From: Syntrophaceae bacterium UBA1062
GTDB lineage: Bacteria; Desulfobacterota; Desulfomonilia; UBA1062
Reading direction: 5' to 3'
Assembly: GCA_002316295.1 (NCBI GenBank)
Contig: DCDF01000110.1
Span: 1 to 5,914 of the forward strand
Length of the DNA stretch: 5,914 nucleotides
Shown here: piece by piece, positions 1-5,914 of the stretch
How positions within the stretch are numbered: position 1 is the first letter of the stretch
How the letters are laid out: every line of letters begins with the position of its first letter
Notes under the pieces: model-generated
What the model was told of the DNA's origin: nothing
What the model saw: the letters and a program-made list of their open reading frames with translations, nothing else
Databases searched by the model: none
Program-made: the position numbers and the translations under genes

Positions 1-582
1 ACGAGCGTCATCATCGACGGCAGGGTTCCGGACATCTGCGATGCCGGGTTCATCGAAGGCGTGCTGGTCGCTCCCCAGTTCATCCTGAACGAGCTCCAGC
101 ACATCGCCGACTCCTCCGATCCCCTCAAGCGCGCCCGCGGCAGAAGGGGCCTCGACATCCTCAACAGGCTCCAGAAAAACCCGCAGGTGCAGTTCGAGAT
201 CCTGGACAAGGACTTTCCAAAGATCAAGGAAGTGGATTCCAAGCTCATCGCCCTCGCCAAGGAGATCGAAGCCGATGTGCTCACCAATGACTTCAACCTC
301 AACAAGGTGGCGCAGATCCAGGGCGTGAACGTGCTCAACATCAACCAGCTCGCCAACGCGGTGAAGCCCATCGTTCTGCCCGGAGAAAGCCTTTCGGTCA
401 CCATTGCCAAGCAGGGCAAGGAAAAGGGCCAGGGCGTCGCCTACCTCGAGGACGGCACCATGGTGGTGGTGGAGCAGGGCGAGTATCTCCTCAACAAGAG
501 CATCGAGGTGACGGTCACCTCCATCCTCCAGACCCCTGCAGGAAGGATGATATTCGCTGCACCCAAAACGAATGGCGGTTAG
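1..582 (+). CDS. YacL-like PIN-TRAM domain protein (5' partial)
   Basis: The frame is open from the first base and ends at TAG 580-582, giving 193 visible residues; the N-terminus lies upstream. The visible part opens with TSVIIDGR, the start of a PIN domain just after the first catalytic Asp expected in an L-D-T-S motif. Further PIN acidic positions are E31 (in LNELQ), D79 (in EVDSKL) and D97 (in LTNDFNLNKVA), and SSDPLKRARGRRGLDIL is the typical family segment. Residues about 126-185 form a TRAM domain, a small beta-barrel that usually binds RNA, with PGESL, GQGVAYLEDGTMVVVE and a closing GRMIFA. Full-length relatives such as Bacillus subtilis YacL carry N-terminal membrane helices before the PIN domain, which cannot be seen here. 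Family members are presumed metal-dependent ribonucleases, with substrates largely undefined. The last 11 bases overlap ispD, and this neighbour relation is also known from B. subtilis. The GTG at 61 is not a true start, because conserved PIN sequence precedes it. Confidence 0.9.
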   Translation, partial: TSVIIDGRVPDICDAGFIEGVLVAPQFILNELQHIADSSDPLKRARGRRGLDILNRLQKNPQVQFEILDKDFPKIKEVDSKLIALAKEIEADVLTNDFNLNKVAQIQGVNVLNINQLANAVKPIVLPGESLSVTIAKQGKEKGQGVAYLEDGTMVVVEQGEYLLNKSIEVTVTSILQTPAGRMIFAAPKTNGG

Positions 583-1252
583 CGCGGTCATCGTAGCGGG
601 CGGGAGCGGCACGCGCTTCGGCCTGAAAAAGCAGTTCATCACCCTGGGAGGAGTTCCGCTCATTCGCAGGGCGGTGGAGTCATTCGTATCGCACCCCGAG
701 GTCGGGACCATCGTAGTCGTGGTTCCGCAGGAAGACATGGATCTCACCGGCCGGCTGATCTCGGAGGTCTGCCCCGCCCTCCATATCGTCCAGGGCGGTA
801 GGACCAGGCAGGAGTCGGTCTACAACGGCCTTAAGAATGTTCCCGGCGCCGGGACGGTCCTGATTCACGACGCTGTGAGGCCCCTGGTGACCGGAGAGCT
901 CATCTCACGGGTGCTCGCCGGCATCGGCGACGCCGACGGATGCATCCCGGCCCTTGCCGTTTCCAGCACCATCAAAGAGGTCGATGGAGAAATGGTGAAA
1001 AGAACCGTGCCGCGATCGAACCTGTTCGAGGCACAGACGCCCCAGGCCTTCGGACTGCCCCGAATTCTTGGCGCCCACACCCGGGCCCGGCAGCGAGGGG
1101 TTCTGGATGCCACCGACGACGGCGTTCTGATCGAGAACGAGGGAGGAAAGATACGGATCGTGCAGGGTGACCCCTACAACATCAAAATTACGCTCAGGAA
1201 AGATCTGGAGCTTGCGGAGGCGATGCTGGCATGCCGTACCGGGTCGGTCTAG
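572..1252 (+). CDS. ispD: 2-C-methyl-D-erythritol 4-phosphate cytidylyltransferase IspD
   Basis: This cytosolic enzyme joins CTP and 2-C-methyl-D-erythritol 4-phosphate to make CDP-methylerythritol, the third step of the MEP isoprenoid pathway. The 226 residues match the normal family length. The nucleotide-binding loop is AVIVAGGSGTRFG (5-17) with R15, followed by KKQF with K20, the likely equivalents of the two basic catalytic residues of E. coli IspD (R20 and K27). Other family signatures are GGRTRQESV (75-83), IHDAVRP (98-104), VPRSNLFEAQTPQAF (146-160), ATDDGVLIE (180-188) and the substrate-contacting NIKIT (203-207). The ATG at 572 is the only start that keeps the N-terminal beta strand. 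It lies inside the end of the upstream PIN-TRAM gene (11-bp overlap), and the nearest purine-rich stretch (541-547) is too distant for a good ribosome site, so translation is probably coupled to the upstream gene. The 3' end overlaps ispF by 22 bp. No key residue appears to be missing. Confidence 0.97.
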   Translation: MAVSAVIVAGGSGTRFGLKKQFITLGGVPLIRRAVESFVSHPEVGTIVVVVPQEDMDLTGRLISEVCPALHIVQGGRTRQESVYNGLKNVPGAGTVLIHDAVRPLVTGELISRVLAGIGDADGCIPALAVSSTIKEVDGEMVKRTVPRSNLFEAQTPQAFGLPRILGAHTRARQRGVLDATDDGVLIENEGGKIRIVQGDPYNIKITLRKDLELAEAMLACRTGSV

Positions 1253-1713
1253 GCTATGATATCCACCGTCTGGCTGAAGGCAGGGCCCTTGTTCTGGGCG
1301 GAGCGGCCATACCCTTCGAGAAGGGGCTGCTCGGACACTCCGACGGCGACGTGATCGCCCACGCCGTGTGCGACGCGCTGCTCGGGGCATGCGCACTTGC
1401 CGACATTGGAGAGCTCTTCCCGGACACCTCGCCCGAGACCGAGGGCATGTATTCCCTGGACATGCTCAAAGCGATCCGGGAAAAGATCCGGCACCGCTTC
1501 CGTGTGGTGAACATCGACGTCAACTGCATCTGCGAGAGGCCCAAACTCGCGCCTTTCAGAAACGTTATGGTTGAAAATATCGCGAATGCGTGTATGATCG
1601 AGTCCTCCGCAGTATCGGTGAAGTTCCGGACGCATGAAGGGCTGGGTGAAATCGGCGCGGGAGAGGCGATCGCCGCTCAGGCCGTCGTCCTGGTGGAAAA
1701 ACTCGACACGTGA
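1231..1713 (+). CDS. ispF: 2-C-methyl-D-erythritol 2,4-cyclodiphosphate synthase IspF
   Basis: IspF cyclises CDP-methylerythritol 2-phosphate to methylerythritol cyclodiphosphate with release of CMP, shortly after IspD in the MEP pathway; it is normally a zinc-dependent homotrimer. The 160-residue product has the zinc and active-site signature GYDIHR (8-13; D10 and H12), LLGHSDGDVIAHAVCDALLGA (from about 33; H36, D40 and third zinc ligand H44), and ADIGELFPDT. The cytidine-binding segment is ERPKLAPF. The C-terminal signature is unusual: many bacterial enzymes read about TTTEKLGFTGRGEG, while this one reads RTHEGLGEIGAGEA (133-146), keeping T134 and E136 but losing the usual Arg of GRGEG. Plant IspF, as I recall it, also has T-H-E here, so activity is still likely. 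The ATG at 1231 sits inside ispD, with GGAGG at 1216-1220 ten bases upstream, and the start gives the expected M-x-x-R-V-G-x-G-Y-D N-terminus. The stop is TGA 1711-1713. Confidence 0.95.
   Translation: MPYRVGLGYDIHRLAEGRALVLGGAAIPFEKGLLGHSDGDVIAHAVCDALLGACALADIGELFPDTSPETEGMYSLDMLKAIREKIRHRFRVVNIDVNCICERPKLAPFRNVMVENIANACMIESSAVSVKFRTHEGLGEIGAGEAIAAQAVVLVEKLDT
1571..1598 (+). promoter_or_regulatory. Candidate sigma-70-type promoter inside ispF, upstream of cysS
   Basis: TTGAAA at 1571-1576 and TATGAT at 1593-1598 each match five of six bases of the -35 and -10 consensus, with a 16-base spacer. The patch is locally AT-rich in an otherwise GC-rich gene. Transcription would begin near 1605, about 120 bases before the cysS start, so it could give cysS and downstream genes independent expression. 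The bases are also constrained by ispF coding, so a chance match is possible. Confidence 0.3.
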
Positions 1714-1714
1714 A

Positions 1715-1720
1715 AAGGAG
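1715..1720 (+). promoter_or_regulatory. Ribosome binding site of cysS
   Basis: AAGGAG lies seven bases before the ATG at 1728. This is the clearest Shine-Dalgarno in the window, and it decides the cysS start against the GTG at 1710, which overlaps the ispF stop codon and would place this site inside the coding region. Confidence 0.8.
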
Positions 1721-1727
1721 CACTACT

Positions 1728-3164
<1,437 letters not shown>

Positions 3165-3172
3165 ACAGGAAC

Positions 3173-5167
3173 ATGGGATTCAAGCTCGTTTCACCCTTTC
3201 AGCCCCAGGGTGATCAGCCCAGGGCCATAGACATTCTGTCCGAAGGCATCGAGAAGGGCATCCGGGACCAGGTTCTCCTGGGTGTCACCGGCTCTGGCAA
3301 GACCTTCACCATGGCGTGCGTGATCGAGCGCATGAACCGGCCCGCGCTGGTCATCGCCCCGAACAAGATACTCGCCGCCCAGCTCTATGGCGAGTTCCGG
3401 GAGCTCTTCCCGGACAACGCGGTAGAGTATTTCGTGAGCTACTACGACTACTACCAGCCCGAGGCATATGTGCCGTCGCGCGACCTCTACATCGAGAAGG
3501 ACTCGGCCATCAACGAAGACATCGACAAGCTCAGGCACCGCGCCACCCGAGCTCTGTTCGAGCGGGAGGACTGCATCATCGTGGCATCCGTGTCCTGCAT
3601 CTACGGCCTGGGATCCCCCGAGGCGTACGCGGGCATGCTGCTGTATCTCGAAGAAGGAAGGGGCCTGACCAGAAACGACATCCTCAAGAAACTCGTCGAG
3701 ATCCAGTACGAGCGCAACGACTACGACTTCACCCGCGGCAGGTTCCGGGTGCGCGGAGACGTGATCGACATCTTTCCGGTGCACGAGGAGGACACTGCCG
3801 TCCGGGTCGAGCTCTTCGGCGACGACATCGAGTCGATCTGGCAGATCGACACCCTGCGGAACAGGAAGATCAAGAGGCTCAATCACTTCCCGATTTACCC
3901 TGCATCGCACTACGTGACCCCGCGCTCGCTGCTCGTCAATGCCATAGAAGGCATCCGTGCGGAGCTCAAGGAGCGCATCGCGTATTACCGGGCGGAAAAC
4001 CGCCTCATCGAGGCCCAGCGGATCGAGGAGCGAACGAACTACGACCTTGAGATGCTCATGGAAACCGGGGCGTGCAGGGGCATCGAGAACTATTCCCGCC
4101 ACCTGACCGGGCGCCTTCCCGGCCAGCCGCCGCCCACGCTCATGGACTACCTGCCCAGAAACACCATCGTCTTTCTCGACGAGTCACACGTGGGCGTGCC
4201 GCAGCTCATCGGCATGTACCGCGGCGACCATTCCCGGAAGGCCACCCTGGTGGACTACGGATTCCGGCTGCCGTCCGCTCTGGACAACCGACCGCTTCGA
4301 TTTGACGAGTTCAATTCCCTGGTGAACACCCTGGTCTATGTCTCGGCAACGCCGGGAGACTACGAGATCAGACAATCGAAAGGCAGGATCGTCGAACAGG
4401 TGGTTCGGCCCACCGGCCTCCTCGACCCGAAAATTGAGATCAGACCGGCAAGCTCTCAGGTGGACGATCTGTTCCGTGAGATCACCCAACGTGTCGAGGC
4501 AGGCGAGCGGGTGCTGGTCACCACGCTCACCAAGCACATGGCCGAAGAGCTCACCGACTATTACCAGCAGCTCAATCTCAGGGTGAAGTACATGCATTCC
4601 GACATCGACACCCTGGAGCGCATCGAGATCGTCAAGGGCTTGCGGGAGGGCAAATTCGACGTGCTCGTGGGCATCAATCTCCTGCGCGAGGGGCTGGACA
4701 TCCCGGAGGTGTCGCTGGTGGCGATTCTCGACGCCGACAAGGAAGGGTTCCTGCGCTCCGAGCGCTCGCTGATCCAGACCGCGGGCCGGGCGGCGAGGAA
4801 CGTCAACGGCAAGGTGATCATGTATGCAGACGTCATGACCGACTCGATCAGCAAATCCACTGCCGAGACGCAGCGCAGGCGGGAGAAGCAGAAGGAGTAC
4901 AATCGCCTTCACGGCATCACCCCAACCACTATCAGGAAAAACATACGGGATATCCTTGCATCAATTTACGAGAGGGATTATGCAGATATGACAGCGGTTG
5001 TGGGCACTTCACTGGGCAATGTCGAGGTCGGAAAGCTGAAGGAGACCATAGCCGAGCTCGAAAAAAAGATGCACCAGGCGGCCGACGATCTGCGGTTCGA
5101 AGATGCAGCGTCTTTGCGCGACGAGATCAAACGCCTCACCAGGATCGCCCTGGTGACCGAAGGTTAG
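3173..5167 (+). CDS. uvrB: UvrABC system protein B (excinuclease subunit UvrB)
   Basis: UvrB takes damaged DNA from UvrA, verifies the lesion with its beta-hairpin and recruits UvrC for incision in nucleotide excision repair. The 664 residues match the usual length. The N-terminus is FKLVSPFQPQGDQPRAI. The Walker A motif is GVTGSGKT (37-44), followed by APNKILAAQLY (62-72), where most relatives have Thr in place of Ile. The damage-sensing hairpin contains YYDYYQPEAYVPSRD (90-104) with its aromatic residues intact. The Walker B DESH motif is at 336-339, followed by GFRLPSALDNRPL. The second helicase domain has NLLREGLDIPEVSLVAILDADKEGFLRS and motif VI QTAGRAARN (535-543). A C-terminal UVR domain at about 622-656 (ELEKKMHQAADDLRFEDAASLRDEI) would bind UvrC. 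The ATG at 3173 is preceded by AGGA only two bases away, a poor spacing, so translation may rely on coupling to cysS, whose stop is 8 bp upstream. No SOS-type operator is evident in that gap. Confidence 0.98.
   Translation: MGFKLVSPFQPQGDQPRAIDILSEGIEKGIRDQVLLGVTGSGKTFTMACVIERMNRPALVIAPNKILAAQLYGEFRELFPDNAVEYFVSYYDYYQPEAYVPSRDLYIEKDSAINEDIDKLRHRATRALFEREDCIIVASVSCIYGLGSPEAYAGMLLYLEEGRGLTRNDILKKLVEIQYERNDYDFTRGRFRVRGDVIDIFPVHEEDTAVRVELFGDDIESIWQIDTLRNRKIKRLNHFPIYPASHYVTPRSLLVNAIEGIRAELKERIAYYRAENRLIEAQRIEERTNYDLEMLMETGACRGIENYSRHLTGRLPGQPPPTLMDYLPRNTIVFLDESHVGVPQLIGMYRGDHSRKATLVDYGFRLPSALDNRPLRFDEFNSLVNTLVYVSATPGDYEIRQSKGRIVEQVVRPTGLLDPKIEIRPASSQVDDLFREITQRVEAGERVLVTTLTKHMAEELTDYYQQLNLRVKYMHSDIDTLERIEIVKGLREGKFDVLVGINLLREGLDIPEVSLVAILDADKEGFLRSERSLIQTAGRAARNVNGKVIMYADVMTDSISKSTAETQRRREKQKEYNRLHGITPTTIRKNIRDILASIYERDYADMTAVVGTSLGNVEVGKLKETIAELEKKMHQAADDLRFEDAASLRDEIKRLTRIALVTEG
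5159..5163 (+). promoter_or_regulatory. Ribosome binding site of the kinase-like gene
   Basis: GAAGG lies at the very end of uvrB, seven bases before the GTG at 5171. It supports GTG as a genuine start and implies translation directly after uvrB from the same mRNA. Confidence 0.6.
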
Positions 5168-5170
5168 AGT

Positions 5171-5914
5171 GTGGACTGGGCAGCCATCGAAAATCTGGGA
5201 TACGACGTGCGGGTATCGGCCCCGTACACCATCGTCCACAAGCGCTCCCTGCCCCTTCTGCCGGAGCTGATCGCAGGCGGTCCTGTTCTCGGCACAGATA
5301 CATCCGTCACGGGCAGGACATCCATACGGATCATCGAGCCCGACCTGATGGTGCGCACTCTGACCCACGGCGGGGCGTTCAGGAACATTTTCAAGGCGCG
5401 GTTTCTCACCGTCGACAGGAGTCTCCGCGAGCTCGACGTCAGCGCCCATCTCATTTCACACCGCATCCTCACCCCTGAGATCGTGGGGCTGAGGATAAGA
5501 AAGCAGGGCTTCTTCCATTTCATCGAGGTGATCACGCGGATGATCCCGGATTCCATCGATCTGCTCGCCTATCTGGAGAAAAGCCCCGATGACGGGCTCA
5601 ATGTCATCAGAGATACCGGAGCCCTCATTAGGGCCGTCCACGACGCACGCGTCTACCACGCCGACTTGCATGTGAAGAACATTGTCCTGGACCGCGGGAA
5701 AAGGCCGTGGATCATCGACCTGGACAGCGCATACCGGTTCATCGACCTCCCCTTTATCCTGAAATACAAAAATACCAGGCGCTTCATACACTCTCTCAAG
5801 AAGTGGGACAGAAAAGAGCGCATCCGACTGCCCCAAAACTGGAAACAAGCCTTTTTCAGCGGCTACGCGTCATCAGCCCCGGGGTCATCAGCCCCGGGGT
5901 CAGGTCTTGACATG
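5171..5914 (+). CDS. Kdo/WaaP-family lipopolysaccharide kinase-like protein (3' partial)
   Basis: This frame starts at GTG 5171, three bases after the uvrB stop, and stays open for 248 codons to the window edge. It looks like the protein-kinase-like fold family that phosphorylates Kdo or heptose in the LPS inner core (KdkA, WaaP, InaA relatives). The glycine-rich part is MVRTLTHGGAFRNIFKARFL (from residue 60), matching the R-x-x-x-x-G-G pattern of that family. R-E-L-D with E87 fits the helix-C glutamate. The catalytic loop is HADLHVKNIVL (163-173) with D165 and N170, and the metal-binding DFG-like segment is IIDLDSA (181-187) with D183. KNTRRFIHSLKKW and NWKQAFFSGY resemble the family's C-terminal end, so the natural stop should be close. 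No signal peptide or membrane segment is seen, which fits a cytoplasmic or membrane-peripheral enzyme. GAAGG at 5159-5163 supports the start. The last codons run through a tandem repeat that encodes SSAPGSSAPG, so the C-terminus appears altered. The substrate cannot be told from sequence; another small-molecule kinase is possible. Confidence 0.75.
   Translation, partial: MDWAAIENLGYDVRVSAPYTIVHKRSLPLLPELIAGGPVLGTDTSVTGRTSIRIIEPDLMVRTLTHGGAFRNIFKARFLTVDRSLRELDVSAHLISHRILTPEIVGLRIRKQGFFHFIEVITRMIPDSIDLLAYLEKSPDDGLNVIRDTGALIRAVHDARVYHADLHVKNIVLDRGKRPWIIDLDSAYRFIDLPFILKYKNTRRFIHSLKKWDRKERIRLPQNWKQAFFSGYASSAPGSSAPGSGLDM
5870..5899 (+). repeat. Perfect 15-bp tandem duplication with self-complementary CCCCGGGG blocks
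   Basis: The unit TCATCAGCCCCGGGG occurs twice back to back (5870-5884 and 5885-5899). Each copy ends in CCCCGGGG, which is its own reverse complement. The block at 5877-5884 can therefore pair with that at 5892-5899 in an 8-bp all-GC stem with the 7-base loop TCATCAG. No T-run follows the hairpin, so it is not a typical intrinsic terminator. The unit length is a multiple of three, so the kinase frame remains open through it. Confidence 0.9.
5896..5914. repeat. Probable edge of a dispersed intergenic repeat (GGGGTCAGGTCTTGACATG)
   Basis: The tract after the tandem repeat contains a small inverted repeat, GTCA (5899-5902) and TGAC (5908-5911), and an exact TTGACA hexamer at 5907-5912. From memory, very similar GGGGTCAGGTCTTGACAT tracts recur in many Deltaproteobacteria-like and metagenomic sequences, often near REP-associated (Y1/IS200-type) transposase genes. 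The window ends here, so neither the full element nor any transposase is visible. The assignment is recall plus inference. Confidence 0.4.

Noticed and set aside
3191..4102. 303-codon open frame on the minus strand, opposite uvrB
   Set aside because: It mirrors uvrB codons across conserved motifs, has low-complexity V/L/D/E-rich content and shows no recognisable domain; GC-rich genes often give such open antisense frames.
4184..4912. 242-codon open frame on the minus strand, opposite the second half of uvrB
   Set aside because: It has the same compositional signature as the other antisense frames and covers invariant UvrB helicase motifs.
4956..4984. TTGCAT, 17 bases, TATGCA near the end of uvrB as a promoter for the kinase gene
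   Set aside because: Each hexamer matches only three of six consensus bases, which is no better than chance in a locally AT-rich patch.
5169..5171. GTG at 5169 as an alternative start after uvrB
   Set aside because: Its frame reaches a stop within a few dozen codons and lacks kinase motifs, whereas GTG 5171 opens the frame with the HADLH and DLD motifs.
5707..5910. 67-codon + strand frame within the kinase-like gene
   Set aside because: It overlaps the kinase DFG-like segment in another frame, has no ribosome site and shows no recognisable domain.

Overview
The window is a dense, one-directional gene cluster on the + strand, with GC-rich coding sequence that I judge by eye at roughly 60% GC. 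It reads, in order: the C-terminal part of a YacL-type PIN-TRAM protein, ispD, ispF, cysS, uvrB, and an LPS-kinase-like gene that runs off the right edge. Genes overlap or lie within 14 bp of each other, and there is no gene-free stretch near 300 bp. The arrangement suggests one operon.

The organism is probably a Gram-negative bacterium using the MEP isoprenoid pathway. The last gene resembles Kdo/heptose kinases of lipopolysaccharide assembly, which implies an LPS-bearing outer membrane. The GC content, the protein sequences and the PIN-TRAM/ispD/ispF/cysS order remind me of Desulfobacterota (former Deltaproteobacteria). That placement is inference and needs a phylogeny.

Layout: 1-582 is the PIN nuclease-like domain plus TRAM domain, with its N-terminus outside the window. 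572-1252 (ispD) and 1231-1713 (ispF) give two enzymes of the MEP pathway with overlapping ends. 1728-3164 is cysteinyl-tRNA synthetase, preceded by a clear Shine-Dalgarno and possibly by its own promoter inside ispF. 3173-5167 is the excision-repair helicase-like protein UvrB. 5171-5914 is a Kdo/WaaP-family kinase-like protein with a GTG start, still open at the window end. The functions (RNA/nucleotide binding, isoprenoid precursors, translation, DNA repair, envelope modification) are mostly housekeeping and do not form one pathway.

The oddest sequence is the last ~45 bases. Where the kinase should be finishing, there is a perfect 15-bp tandem duplication whose self-complementary CCCCGGGG blocks can form an 8-bp hairpin. 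It is followed by a GGGGTCAGGTCTTGACATG tract that looks like the edge of a dispersed repeat and contains an exact TTGACA hexamer. I see no convincing new biological system here. The repeat invading the kinase 3' end, a divergent IspF C-terminal signature and a candidate internal promoter are the points worth a second look.
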